From NCBI GenBank assembly GCA_037893245.1, contig JBAIAA010000349.1, positions 930,001-994,000 on the forward strand: a stretch of DNA of 64,000 bases, written 5' to 3'. This document shows positions 11,301-20,044 of the stretch, one piece after another. The translations under genes and the position numbers were made by a program. Numbering within the stretch: position 1 is the first letter of the stretch; the number at the start of each line of letters is the position of its first letter. Under the pieces are notes generated by a model that worked only from the letters and a program-made list of their open reading frames with translations, ran no database searches and was not told the DNA's origin. Source of the stretch: Crossaster papposus (lineage: Eukaryota; Echinodermata; Asteroidea; Velatida; Solasteridae).

Positions 11301-14300
11301 AGATTGTACTAAGCCAACGTACCTTCCCTGAGCTCCTTAGCCCTCAGCTTGCCAGCCTGCTGCATCAGGACCGTGTTCACCGAGTGCTGCGTGTCCAGGT
11401 TGCCTTGGAAGCGCACCCCGTCCCTCTCAATCTCCTTGGAGGTGACCAGAGCGTCGCGGGAGCTGGTCCGGTTCCGGCTCTTGGTGCGCTTCTTCCTGCG
11501 TGCCATGGCCACGGGGGAGATGGAGTGGGGGTCCAGGAGGGAGTCGCTGGGCCGCGAGGCGTGGCCGTTGCAGCGGGCGGCCATCTCAGCTCTGCCGAAT
11601 GAGAATGTGGCAAAATCATCTTCTGTACCCTCATGAGCCGAGAGTTTTGCAACAGTTTCTGGCTTTTGAGGTCAGTGAGTTTTTTAACTCATCGCTTCAC
11701 CGGTTATTGTCATCGTGGTCAGCGGTTAAGCTGGGTCACTGTAATTCGGCCTTTTATATCATCATTCCTCAAGCCATCATTCTTCTACTTTCCAATGTTT
11801 ATAACCCTAGCTTCGCAAGTTGTGCACAACTACTTTTGAAAAGAGAGTTGGCACAAATGCCTTAACCCTTCTATTTTTGTTCATTTTAGATATTTCTTCC
11901 AGTTTCGCAATACAGTGAAACGTCGCTATACCAAACACTGCTAGACCGAACATTCGGCTATACCGAACACCATCCTTGGCTCCCAATTTGTAGATTTTGT
12001 GTACAAAAATAATGTGTTTAGGTCTCCACAGGGTACCTTTAGAACCTTTTATCTTGGAACCATTTTTTAAAAACTTACTCAGCGAGTCCCGGAGCTGACG
12101 AGCCGGATACTAAGCACACCAACGGTTTGGAATTGAACTGAGAGGTCACCAGCTGGAGTTTCATCAGCGCCGTGCTGAACTCTGTCGGGGCAAAGGTCAC
12201 CGTGATGTTGACCTCGCCGTTGCCGGGGACGACGCCGCTCATCGGGTCGACCGTGAAGGCCGGGTGGGGCTGGAGAAAGGTCAGCTGGAACTCAAAGTCC
12301 ACGGGAACGTCGCATCGCAAAGGTATCACTCTGGAACGACTGGTGAAATAATCACAAGTAATCCTCAAATCGGAAGTGTTGACTTCTGACTAGCGCCCCG
12401 AACAAAGACACTGACAATTTGGGAGACCGCCAACATAAGGCAAGATAGCTCAGTTGGTAGAGCATCGGTCTGGTATTCCGGAGGTTTTAGCTTCAAGTCG
12501 TTCGAGTTCGTGTAAGTATAAATTTCTGTATTTTGTGGAAGTGCCATGGCCTAGTGGTTTGGAGCATTGAATTAGTGGTCTGCGGGTAGTTCTACAGGTT
12601 GGGGCCTGGTGCCGATTTCACGAAACTCGTCTTAACTTACGACTCATCTCAGGAAAAGGACGAGTCCTAGATTAAAGATCGATCTTGGCTAACACGTGTC
12701 CTAAGATCGATTTCACTAAACCCATCTTACGAAAGACGCATCGCAATGTTCTACTAATTTGATGGCTGTTTTATGTTTGTTTTTACCGTTAGAGGAAACA
12801 GTTGTTGAAAAGAAACCGCAAACCAACTCCCAGCAAACGCGCGTGCGAGAACACGAACTTTTGCTAATCTGCGCAGTACAGCCACGCACGGTAGTTCTAC
12901 ATGTTCTATATACGACAGAGTCGACTAGTTGGCGTATGAATAATTAGTTTTTTAAAACTATAGGCCTACACACATAGCAAAATATAAATCAAATCTGTTT
13001 CTTCTTCGAAACTAAAACTCTAGGCCGACATTTGTCTTTAACGAGAAGATAATGCAATGGTTTTCAGACAATTAACGTACGTATTAATAAGATAAGACGA
13101 CCCCCGGACCGATCCAAAGTTAAGACGAGTTCAGCCGCGTTGCTATGGAAGTTAGGATATGTTGAACGCGTCTTAACTTTGGTGAAATCGATCCTAGGAC
13201 GAGTCGCGTGTTGGGACGAGTTACTCTTCCTAAGACGCGTCTTAGCGTTTCGTGAAATCGGCCCCTGGACTATGATACTTCCACACATAATGAGTCGAGG
13301 CATTATTAATTCCTTGCTGTGGACTACTGTAGTTACCCATCCCAACACCATTCGTGCTGTGAAGAGATCAGAATGTTTGATTCAGTGCGAGAGGCTGGTT
13401 CTTCCACACTTTTATCTAGTAGCCCACACCCCGAGTGGCATTTGACCTTGTGATTGGCGATTTGCATATAATTATTTTTTTAAATACCTCTCTGATATGG
13501 GGACAGGAGGGAACTTGATGACTTCAGGGAACTCCGCGATACTAATGGCAGGATACGCATGCACAGGTACCAACAGGTTCTCCTCGTCCTGTTGAGATAA
13601 AACATCAATAAAATAAAATGATGGAACGAATAATTAAATGCACGTGATCAATGATCCACCAATCAGATGATGGGGATTTATCCAGGTGTTGTATAATATA
13701 CACCATCTTGAAAGTACTCAGACTCGAAAAGGTGGTATCTTCATTGAGTGATGCCCACAATATCGCTTCCCAGGTTGTCTCGTACAATCGGGCGGGATCC
13801 CTGGCCACACGGCATTCTGGTGTTTATGACTTCTGACTAGCGCCCTCGAACAAAGATAATGACAATTTGGGAGAGCAAGATAGCTCAGTTGGTAAAGCGC
13901 CAGCCCGGTATTCGGTAGGGCGCAGGTTAACGTCAGTTAATTTTCTGACCTGAAATCTGATGTAACAAAAACGTAACGTAACAATTAATTAGGCGATTAT
14001 ACACGCAACGTCACACACGCATGCAAATGCGACACAATTCTGTTCAAAAATTTCTGAGCAATGTCAGTTAGCCAAGACGTCCTGTTCGAACGGTCATGGC
14101 GTGGTCTACGGCGTACACGCGCTGCATGTCTCAATTAGGACGTTGTACAACCGATACTATGACCTACCTGGCAATGGATCCGGATGCAGTCGTAGTAGTA
14201 ACGCCACTCGTCTGGCCTGAACTCTACCTCTACCTCCACTGCCATGCCGGGTACCAGCCGATCCCTCTTGGCGTACCAGGCCTTGAAGTAGCGCGTTGCT

Positions 14301-15912
14301 GGAGGGACGATGTGCATGTTCTGACACTCGGAGGAGATGTTGATTAAACGCTGCGGTCGCGAATAAAATATGAAAAACAATCATTTGACTAGGGCCATTT
14401 TTTTAATAGCGCTGGTTAAAGGCAGGATACACCATTTGCAGATATCGAAACTGATACCGAATTATTAAGAAATATCTTATTTGAAAGTAAATATTGATTG
14501 CAGGCATCCAGCAAAATTATTGCGCTGAATAGCCTACAATTGTTCCGAAAAATTGGATTATATAAAAAACAATTCACGATCGCCAAACTGGGGACTGGGT
14601 TTTGATGGATCGGGGAGAATGATCAAACAGTCGATTATCAGGGTTAAAGGTAGGATACAGCATTGGTAATTGCTTGAATTATCATGAATGGGTGGATTTG
14701 GGGGTTTGTATTTTATAGTAAATATCATTTAATTGACCTGTACAAAGTTTTACAATCATGGATGCCGAGAAAAGCACTAAAAACAGCGTTTGTTTTCAAC
14801 CGGCGTCGAGCAGTTATTCTTATGTTACGGCGATCGCAAATTTTTCTTAATAAAATTTAATTTTTCAGAATAATTACAAGATATCTAGCGCAATAATTTT
14901 GCTGGATGCCTAGAATCATTATTTACTTTCAAATGAGTAAGAAATTTCTTAATAATTTGATAATAAATATTTTCGATATCTGCAAATGTTGTATCCTACC
15001 TTTAATATTGTTCTGTGAATTTAAATCGTCTTAAGTTTAGTACGAACTCACCAGAATCTGTTTGTGCACTTTGCCCGGTTCAAATCCTGTGAAGTGGACT
15101 GCCAAAGGCTCAGCCTGAACAACAGAGTTGTGGGACACCTTGTGAAACAATTCTACAACAACAATATTAAAAAAAAAAATTAACATTCAACTTTCTAAAC
15201 TGTTTTTACCACAATAATTGTGAAACAATTCTAAAACAAAAATATTTAAAAAATAGAAAATTAAACATTCAACTTTCTAAACTGTTTTTACCACAATAAT
15301 AACAATAAAAAAACGCACAACGATTCTTAGAGAGACAATCCCATAGGAATGTACACAAACTTCAAACAGTCCTAACTTGTTTACCCTAACCCTTTTCTCT
15401 AAGTTCGTCAAGATTTATGCTTTTTAGACCCCAATCTGTCGTTCTAGAGCAAAAATAACTCCAAAATATCGTTTTTTAAGGTAGCTACAGACACTGAAAT
15501 GTCTCCCTAAGTGTCACTGTCTCCTTATTAACTAAATACTTACGCTAATTTGTCTCCCTAAGTGCTCATTAAGCCCGAACCCTCCAGGGTATTTTGGCTA
15601 GAAACCCTGCCAGACGCAACAGATGCTCTGTGCTGGATCTGGCAGGGTTAATGAACTATTTGTACAAACAAGCAAACAAAACAAATAAAAGCTAGCAACA
15701 ACATCACCTCCTTGGAGGAGGTAATGAACAATCTAGAGAAAAGAAAACGTACGAGTGTCCAGCAGGTGGTTGGGTACAGATCTGGCCTTCCGGGGCGCTA
15801 CCAGGGAATCCATCTCGGGCACGACGATGCCATTGGTGTGCATCCCCGGAAGGTGGTTGCATCCAGCCATGATGGACGGATTGGCTTTGCTCAAGGGTGT
15901 CGCCAATGCCAT
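2291..15912 (-). CDS. CFAP221: CFAP221 (PCDP1), cilia- and flagella-associated protein, 5' twelve exons, continues off the left edge
   Basis: Twelve exons on the minus strand: 15753-15912, 15052-15152, 14168-14350, 13488-13588, 12079-12339, 11323-11591, 10794-10840, 9460-9524, 8418-8505, 6341-6611, 2665-2783, 2291-2371. Each is bounded by AG/GT and every junction keeps frame, giving 582 codons. The deduced protein aligns from memory with human CFAP221 throughout: VPNHLLD near residue 50, EWRYYYDCIRIHC near 135-147, VPVDFEF near 190, RFQQAAMKV in exon 10, APDALGIVPTKSSEV in exon 12. Residues about 55-270 look like the ASH/MSP-type immunoglobulin folds of the family; exon 10 has an IQ-like basic helix. 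Known role: C1d projection of the central pair apparatus, calmodulin binding, control of ciliary beat. The start ATG at 15912 lies in a good context (GCCATGG) and matches the family N-terminus. The last ~250 residues of the family lie beyond position 1. Introns carry minisatellites, SINEs and MITEs. Confidence 0.95.
2665..2783 (-). CDS. CFAP221: CFAP221 exon 11
   Basis: Encodes ATYGEDQDSQRKDIPLDIDA then EKVKPYAFPTYTAPDFKDDM; the PYAFP motif matches human PFAFP. About 25 residues shorter than the human segment before it, so a further small exon in the 3.5-kb intron upstream (2784-6340) cannot be excluded, although the phases already fit. Confidence 0.88.
2843..2993. mobile_element. TTAAAGGTAGG-family MITE fragment
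   Basis: TTTAACGGTAGAATACACCA followed by the AGATATCGGAAA and ATTGCGCTAGATATCC segments of the family; the right half is lost where the 31-bp minisatellite begins. Confidence 0.75.
2994..3496. repeat. 31-bp minisatellite, left block
   Basis: Degenerate tandem units built on CTTGTGATTGACTTATGATG with GATCTGTCATGG. The array is interrupted at 3497 by a DNA element and resumes at 4869. Confidence 0.92.
3497..4868. mobile_element. 1.37-kb DNA transposon-like element with TIR GGGCAATTCCAC and internal GTAACGCGAGTTACC repeats
   Basis: Perfect 12-bp terminal inverted repeats GGGCAATTCCAC / GTGGAATTGCCC, flanked by GTCA on both sides (3493-3496 and 4869-4872), which fits a 4-bp target duplication inside the minisatellite. 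The interior is AT-rich, has no transposase-like ORF, and holds about eleven copies of GTAACGCGAGTTACC or GTAATGCGAGTTACC, all in one orientation (3856-4110, 4448-4492, 4665, 4842). Non-autonomous; superfamily not assigned. Confidence 0.88.
4869..4985. repeat. 31-bp minisatellite, right block
   Basis: Continuation of the array at 2994-3496 after the inserted element; units such as CCTGTGATGACCTATGATGG. Confidence 0.85.
4986..5410. mobile_element. CAGGGTTTTAGCTAGGA repeat, partial
   Basis: Opens with CCAGGGTTTTAGCTAGGAC and includes GCGAGCGCGAAGCGCGAAGC and long A/T runs. A related element with matching ends (CAGGGTTCTAGC / CTAGAACCCTG) lies at 36443-36790. The right end here is not clear. 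Confidence 0.55.
5411..6236. other. CFAP221 intron, no gene seen
   Basis: Contains a pyrimidine-rich stretch near 5660-5710 (CCCCTTCCCCTTCCCC), a GT/TACATG run near 5905-5935, and short reiterated ATAGCGTGTCGG words at 6150-6230. No exon or element end recognised. Confidence 0.5.
6341..6611 (-). CDS. CFAP221: CFAP221 exon 10 (IQ-like helix)
   Basis: Begins FQRGDPLSDNEFNR after acceptor ATTCTAG, continues FDPYTNDPWSMKHRALGRF, then QQAAMKVIVQLRVEGKRKM. Human has RGDPILDEEF and RFQQAARKVMIQ at the same places. The amphipathic basic helix could bind calmodulin, a known property of the protein. Confidence 0.94.
7214..7312. mobile_element. GGCCGTGTTCGAATT hairpin MITE, degenerate copy
   Basis: GGCTGCTGCTAAGGGTGGAC is followed by CAATGACCGCCC and ATAGCAGCAGCATAGCAAC, an imperfect foldback. 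Same design as the better copy at 10376-10520. Confidence 0.6.
7908..7995. mobile_element. 88-bp MITE with AACCCTAACTCCCT ends
   Basis: Inverted termini CCCTAACTCCCT and AGGGAGTTAGGG enclose CCTCCAACTTCCTTTGTTG. An inverted near-identical copy is at 27142-27231. Confidence 0.8.
8418..8505 (-). CDS. CFAP221: CFAP221 exon 9
   Basis: Encodes QVHLGRDQITATVREEILQS and ends KDYH; the QVHLGRD motif is diagnostic (human QVHLGKD). Phase 0 end, donor GTGAGT at 8417. Confidence 0.92.
8611..9385. mobile_element. TTAAAGGTAGG-family MITE split by an inserted inverted-repeat element
   Basis: Left part at 8611-8683 (ATACACCATTGGTAATTGCT) and right part from about 9200 (GACCTGTTTCACAATTATGG, then ATTACAGGATATCTAGCGC) are the two halves of one MITE. 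The ~500 bp between them is foreign. Confidence 0.75.
8684..9200. mobile_element. Inverted-repeat element nested in the MITE, with a perfect 19-bp hairpin
   Basis: ATTCATAAATACCT at 8684-8697 is inverted at 9092-9105. Beside it GGGAATAAATGTGTGTTCG (9106-9124) pairs perfectly with 9179-9197. Overlapping open frames on both strands (8594-9016 and 8612-9019) show no known domain and look incidental. Confidence 0.65.
9460..9524 (-). CDS. CFAP221: CFAP221 exon 8 (65 bp)
   Basis: Encodes EALFDHNVKQDVLAERRNQL then RW; human has EALFEQKVRQD. Acceptor TATGTACAG, donor GTAATA; the split TGG codon joins exon 9. Confidence 0.92.
9627..10071. mobile_element. TGTGACC-family MITE (CGGCTCTAC subfamily)
   Basis: Termini TGTGACCGGCTCTACAAAAA and TTTTTGTAGAGCCGGTCACA, flanked by TA on both sides. 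Same subfamily as 35296-35718 and related to 45230-45646. Intronic in CFAP221. Confidence 0.9.
10376..10520. mobile_element. Hairpin MITE with perfect arms
   Basis: The core at 10416-10480 folds back: GGCCGTTGCTATGCTGTTGC pairs with GCAACAGCATAGCAACGGCC around AATGACC. The outer ends (GGCCATGCTCAAATTATTGG and CCAGTAATTCGGGCACAGCC) are also inverted. Confidence 0.85.
10794..10840 (-). CDS. CFAP221: CFAP221 exon 7 (47 bp)
   Basis: Short exon encoding AVLAKQDTVPNTRQLK, equal in position to human REVLDQGTEISKTRQMK. Acceptor TTTCCAG, donor GTGAGA; phases fit exons 6 and 8. Confidence 0.9.
10890..11300. repeat. 31-bp minisatellite in a second CFAP221 intron
   Basis: About 13 units on TGACCTGTGGTGATTTGTGA with CCGACTCATAT. 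The unit length and sequence resemble the array at 2994-4985, so the two arrays are one family. Confidence 0.92.
11323..11591 (-). CDS. CFAP221: CFAP221 exon 6
   Basis: Starts AEMAARCNGHASRPS and passes through a basic linker (ARRKKRTKSRNRTSSR) to VLMQQAGKLRAKELRE, which matches the family motif PGKLKIKELRE. The basic stretch is longer than I recall in the human protein. Acceptor TTCGGCAG, donor GTACGT; GC-rich compared with flanking intron. Confidence 0.93.
11911..12040. mobile_element. Tigger/pogo-like terminus, fragment
   Basis: TACAGTGAAACGTCGCTATA is typical of Tigger-type ends; CCTTGGCTCCCAATTTGTA follows, as at the other end of the element at 47758-48388. One end only. Confidence 0.6.
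12079..12339 (-). CDS. CFAP221: CFAP221 exon 5 (second ASH-like domain)
   Basis: Encodes RSRVIPLRCDVPVDFEFQLT, then PMSGVVPGNGEVNITVTFAP and SQFNSKPLVCLVSGSSAPG. This beta-rich block with the VPVDFEF and SQFNSxP signatures matches human CFAP221 nearly codon for codon. Donor GTAAGT at 12078. Confidence 0.95.
12377..12540 (+). mobile_element. tRNA-derived SINE, copy A
   Basis: CTTCTGACTAGCGCCCCGAA leads into AAGATAGCTCAGTTGGTAGA (A-box-like) and a TTCGAGTTCG B-box remnant. The same order occurs at 13827-13960. No cloverleaf can be closed, so it is not a functional tRNA gene. Confidence 0.7.
12541..12606 (+). mobile_element. Second tRNA-like SINE head, truncated
   Basis: CCATGGCCTAGTGGTTTGGA resembles an A box; the sequence is cut at 12607 by the GCCGATTTCACG element. 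Confidence 0.5.
12607..13267. mobile_element. MITE with GCCGATTTCACGAAAC termini
   Basis: Left GGTGCCGATTTCACGAAACT and right GTTTCGTGAAATCGGCCCCT are inverted. Interior words such as AAGACGCGTCTTA and TCCTAGGACGAGTC recur in both orientations. Member of the GGGCCNATTTC group (27286, 38897, 39738, 51478). Confidence 0.85.
13488..13588 (-). CDS. CFAP221: CFAP221 exon 4
   Basis: Encodes DEENLLVPVHAYPAISIAEF and onward to PVPISE; ends in phase 2 and completes a serine codon with exon 5. Acceptor TCAACAG, donor GTATTT. Confidence 0.92.
13827..13960 (+). mobile_element. tRNA-derived SINE, copy B
   Basis: GACTAGCGCCCTCGAACAAA, then AAGATAGCTCAGTTGGTAAA and a degraded B-box. Paralogue of the copy at 12377. 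Confidence 0.7.
14168..14350 (-). CDS. CFAP221: CFAP221 exon 3
   Basis: 61 codons, phase 0 at both ends. Contains NMHIVPPATRYFKAWYAKRD and PDEWRYYYDCIRIHC, one of the most conserved stretches of the family (human EWRYYYDCIRVHC). Confidence 0.95.
14414..14590. mobile_element. TTAAAGGTAGG-family MITE, left half
   Basis: GTTAAAGGCAGGATACACCA through AATTGTTCCGAAAAATT to CGATCGCC; stops mid-element. Confidence 0.8.
14644..15005. mobile_element. TTAAAGGTAGG-family MITE, complete (362 bp)
   Basis: TTAAAGGTAGGATACAGCAT at the left and ATGTTGTATCCTACCTTTAA at the right form the terminal inverted repeat. Interior carries AACCGGCGTCGAGCAG and ATTTTGCTGGATGCC, both seen in every family member. The TTAA at each end would fit a TTAA target, but this is not proved. 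It ends 47 bp from CFAP221 exon 2. Confidence 0.92.
15052..15152 (-). CDS. CFAP221: CFAP221 exon 2
   Basis: Encodes LFHKVSHNSVVQAEPLAVHF and onward to GKVHKQIL; joins exon 1 through CAA (Q). Acceptor TTGTAG, donor GTGAGT. The acceptor and the first bases of the exon are duplicated 78 bp upstream in the intron (see findings). Confidence 0.92.
15141..15300. repeat. 78-bp tandem duplication across the CFAP221 exon 2 acceptor
   Basis: TGTGAAACAATTCTACAAC at 15141 recurs as TGTGAAACAATTCTAAAAC at 15219, and both are followed by ATTCAACTTTCTAAACTG. The duplicated block carries a second AG acceptor and the first dozen bases of the exon. Confidence 0.9.
15753..15912 (-). CDS. CFAP221: CFAP221 exon 1 (start codon)
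   Basis: Starts at ATG 15912 and encodes 53 residues ending in ARSVPNHLLDT, the conserved N-terminal motif of the family. Donor GTACG follows at 15752; exon ends in phase 1. Confidence 0.9.
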
Positions 15913-16154
15913 GGCTGCATCTTCATATTCTTGCTAGAAGCTGGAGATAATGTATCTGGTAGTACTACTACTTGGAAGATGGGATCATGGGCACGACAAA
16001 GGATTCTGCTGGAAAAAAAAATTTATCAAAATATAAATGTAAATTGAAGCCCAAGATTAGACTCCATAGAAACAAATGTTGCTACCTGACGCTGATTTTG
16101 TCTTTATAAGGGGTGGCCTATACTTTGGACAATGCGTCGACCAATATTTTTTTG

Positions 16155-16570
16155 ACATTAACCCTAACCACCCCGAGTCCATCAAAATCCATTTCCTGTT
16201 TTGGAGGATTTTAGCGGATTCAGGATACCTCCATATTGAACCAACTGGAGGAGTGTGATGGATTGAGGATTTTAAGCCTAGCGTTACTGCAGGAGTGTGA
16301 TGGATTCAGGATACAGAAATTCAGGTGATGGACTGTGATGGACTCTATGGAGAAACGCACTGCAATTTTGTGTATGCCACCTAGTTATCCTGAATCCGTC
16401 ACAGTCCATCAAACTTTTGCTGGTGGAGTATGATGGACTCAGGATCTCTCCAGAATGCATACTGGTGGAGTCTGATGGAGTCAGGACACCAGCAGTTTTT
16501 GCAAACCAAAATTGGTGGACTGTGGCGGATTCAGGATACTTTCTAGTAAAAGCCGTGAGGGAGTTAGATA
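16155..16570. mobile_element. TTAACCCTAAC MITE built of GGATTCAGGATA words, copy 1
   Basis: Starts ATTAACCCTAACCACCCC and ends GTGAGGGAGTTAG. The interior repeats TGATGGACTC, GGATTCAGGATAC and GGAGGATTTTAG in both orientations. The inverted copy at 40319-40731 matches along its whole length. Confidence 0.88.
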
Positions 16571-16756
16571 AAAAAACCGAAAGCTTGTTTGTAGTACAAC
16601 AGCGCACCATATCCAACGTTGCGCGTGATGAATAGAAGATAATTCACCTTTTCAGAACATTGTCGGGCCCTTGCCATGTCACATGACCCGTACATGCATG
16701 AGAACAGTGCGTTGGTCTGGTTCCGAAGCCAACTAATTTTGACTATAGACGTATGG

Positions 16757-17990
16757 GTATTAAAGATAGAATACACAGTTACACTAATGGTAGGGTGTTC
16801 AGGTCACTCACCGCGACTGAAGACATCCACACACAGACTGTCCGTGCGCCGAAAATCTAACCAATGTTTATCCCCAAAATTGTACGACTTTTCTATGTCA
16901 GAAACTGCAAGTAAAACCTTCATTTGAAACCCCTGACTTTCAGCTATCGAATAATTTAGCACATAAAATATCAGTAGGGTGGATGTACGACAGCTTATAC
17001 TTTTTGTGAATGAAGCCCTTTTGCTCCGCCCAACTTTTCCCGAGAAAAACCGATCCACGCGTCCACGCGTTCGGCCCCAGATTTTTCCCGTAAACATCGT
17101 GGAGTTTTAACTCCGCGCGATTTCCGAACCCCGGAGTGACAGTTGAAACGGGTTTCATTTTGATCCCGAAGGGGTACTGAACACGTTAGTGTTTACTCGA
17201 TCCTCGATAAACAATTTAGAACGAAAGTTACGAAAAAAGTAAAAATAAACTCAATTTTTTGAGGTGCAATCCTCAAAATTCAAGGTAGGAGTTATCATTT
17301 ACATAAAGTTTACTTGTCTTGTCTACTATACCTGTTATTTTTAAGCCTCTAATGTGCGTAGATTCGGGCGGAAAGTGTACTTTGTAAAGCTAGATTCATG
17401 ACAGCTACGCGAATGTATGTGTGAGCTCCGCGTTTCGCGTGCCGTGTGTGAGGCATGTTTTGGTGCCATTCAGGGATATACACAATGTATGTAGGGACCG
17501 TCTTCATCGAATGGGGTGAATTTAATCAAATAAAACAGGATTTCTCAAAAACTAATTATCCGATTTTCTCGATTTAAAAAGCATTGTATTTCGTTCATCA
17601 AGACCTTTTATTTGGTGTATAGTTTGAGCATTTTGGAGGAAGAATAATGTTTTACCTGTACACCCTACTAATGGTAATTGCTTAAATTATCATGAATGGG
17701 TGGATTTAGGAGGTTGTACTTTATAGTAAATATCGCTTAATTGACCTGTTCAAAGTTTTACAATTATGGATGCCGAGAAAAACAAGAAAAGTGGCGTTCA
17801 TTTTTAACTAGCGTCGGGCAGTGGTTCTTGAGCTGTTCTTGATTTTGTTTAATAAAATTCAATTTTTCGGAACAATAGGATATCTAGCAGCACAGTCATT
17901 TTGCTGGATGCCTACAATCAATATTTACTTTCAAATAAGTAAGATATTTCTTAATATAAATTTGATGATAGTAAAAATCTCTGACTAGAC
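16757..17990. mobile_element. TTAAAGGTAGG-family MITE interrupted by the hAT-like element
   Basis: 16757-16790 (ATTAAAGATAGAATACAC) and 17667-17990 (ACTAATGGTAATTGC, CATGAATGGGTGG, TTTGCTGGATGCC) are one MITE once the insertion at 16791-17666 is set aside. Confidence 0.85.
16791..17666. mobile_element. hAT-like non-autonomous transposon, 876 bp
   Basis: Termini TAGGGTGTTCAGGT and ACCTGTACACCCT(A) are inverted; ACTAATGG occurs on both sides (16783-16790, 17667-17674), an 8-bp target duplication as made by hAT elements (7 bp if the final A belongs to the element). No transposase domain seen in its small frames. Confidence 0.82.
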
Positions 17991-18014
17991 AGTGTACTAA
18001 CTAACTAACTAATG

Positions 18015-18251
18015 TGTCTTTGGGCTACTTATTTACAGAAAATAAATAGGAAATCCATGACCATGCTTTTCGACGCGACGTGTACATCATTCATGACGAA
18101 CAAACTTCCTACGTGCGTGCGCATGCATGCGCGAGGCCGGCTCATCAGTTACGCTCGCACACACGAAGAAAGTTTGTACATAATGTTCACATCAAAAAGC
18201 ATGGATTTCCTACCGGTATTTATTTTCTGTAAAATAAGTAGCCCAAAGACA
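18015..18251. mobile_element. Foldback MITE with ~45-bp inverted arms
   Basis: TGTCTTTGGGCTACTTATTT and the following bases to AGGAAATCCATG are inverted at 18200-18251 (CATGGATTTCCT ... GCCCAAAGACA). The loop is rich in GCATGCGC words. Confidence 0.88.
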
Positions 18252-20044
18252 AGGCACATTTGTAACCCCATGATAGGCTAGTGTAAAAAAATAAAAAATA
18301 CATTTCATGCATTTACAACTGTTAACATCATTTAGAGTATATTTTCAGGAACATTTTAAACCATAAATTAGCTCTATACGGTGCTGCTGAGCAAATTTAC
18401 TGCGATTTTTGTGCGAGAACACTTCAAGCAAGTTCATTACATTAAATGCATTGTTTAAATGGCACAACTATAGTGATTGTAGTTTGGTCCTAATTACACT
18501 AACTAAACAGTTCAGATCCAAACTGCTGGCATTCAGTAGACGTATTCCATTTTCCCCAAACACATTTAATTCCCCAAATTTGTTCCCTAATAATGCTAGA
18601 ATTTAAGGAATAATGTTAATAATACTATTACTAACCGATTTACACCTGGGATTTTTACCGGAGATTTAGAGGCACAGGAATATCACATTTTATGATTACA
18701 CAAACATCAAAACGAAACTGCACCAGCGCCCGCCGCTAGCAACGGCACCACGCCGCATGCGCCACGCCGCATGCGCGAGAAAAATCTCCCACGCGACAAT
18801 CGCCCATGACGCGGTAAAATTTCAAGTCCCGCGTAAAGTGCATTTCGCGTCAAATAACTCCGATTCCGCTGCTTTTCCCCCCCAAGTAAATGCAATATTA
18901 CATAAAGAAAAACAAGATTTATCAAATGTTAGGTCGATTAGCCGCGAATAAATTCATTTGGTAGTTGAAAATCGGACTCCAAACTTACCTTTAACAATTT
19001 GGCAGACGAAAACCGATCGTAACTAACGTGAACACCCATCAAAATGGAGCGTGGTTATTCTATTTTTAACCAAGCTCGACTAAAGTGTCTCTACTGCAAT
19101 GAGAAAACTGTTTACTACTATTTCATGTATGGTATAAATAAGTCAATTTTCACAACAAGTTTCCATACGCGAAATAGCATTACGCGATGAACAGCGCCCT
19201 CTCGGGGTTTCGCACGCGCCTACCCATGACAATCTGTACTGTAATTCACAAGAAACTAGAAAGATGTAAACGAAATTTGTTTCATCAGGTAAAAATGGCA
19301 GGAGCAATTGATACCCTGGACGTCATCGTTATGCAATGAAGAACGTCGTCCAACCTGGGCTAGAATTAGGCCTAGGCCCTAGCCTACTGCGAATCAATAT
19401 TTTTCACGTTTTGGATGCAGTGGTGGGCTATACATGCTTAAAAAAAATATATGAAAATTCGTCAGCCTTTGGCATGCGGTGTAATAAAAGAGAATTTCAG
19501 AAACCAGAAAGATAGCTAATACGAAAACTACATATAAACTTACCAAATCGGTACTTGTTATTAACACGCCAAACGTTAACAAAAGCCCCAAAAGTTACAC
19601 GCAAAATAAATACAATCTTGCCAAAACTGCATATTTTCACAAAAATTATTTCACTGGTTCACTGTTGCTATCGAAATTTCTGCAAAAATAAAACAGAAAG
19701 TTTGACTGAGTACCAGTGAAGCATGCGAGGGGTTACCTGGGAATCGACAAATCACCACTTATATTCATGCACAACATAACAAAATAGTCCAACTTAATGT
19801 TATTTTAAAATCTAGGGCATCAGATGCAGACAGACTAAACTTTGAAAAACGACAATTTCTAAACCCTAAAAAGTAAAAAGCTTTCTGCATATGCTTTCAT
19901 TATAAACATAAATAAACACCGTTTAATCGTTTAACTGCTATTACAGTTCCCATGGTGATAACCTGGTTACTGCTTTAGGGAGCAGTGTAGTGTAAATTTC
20001 AATGGGTAGTACATGTAGTACAAATGTACATGCACATGTACAAA
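18252..20044. other. Spacer, nothing assigned
   Basis: AT-rich sequence with short open frames only. The words AGCGCCCTCT (19194) and CGCATGCGCC (18752) recur from neighbouring elements. No exon or element end was recognised. Confidence 0.4.

Noticed and set aside
12437-12510. tRNA gene
   Set aside because: A-box-like and B-box-like words are present, but no acceptor stem or cloverleaf closes; it is a SINE head, as are 13866, 31172 and the minus-strand heads at 37760-37820 and 58030-58095.
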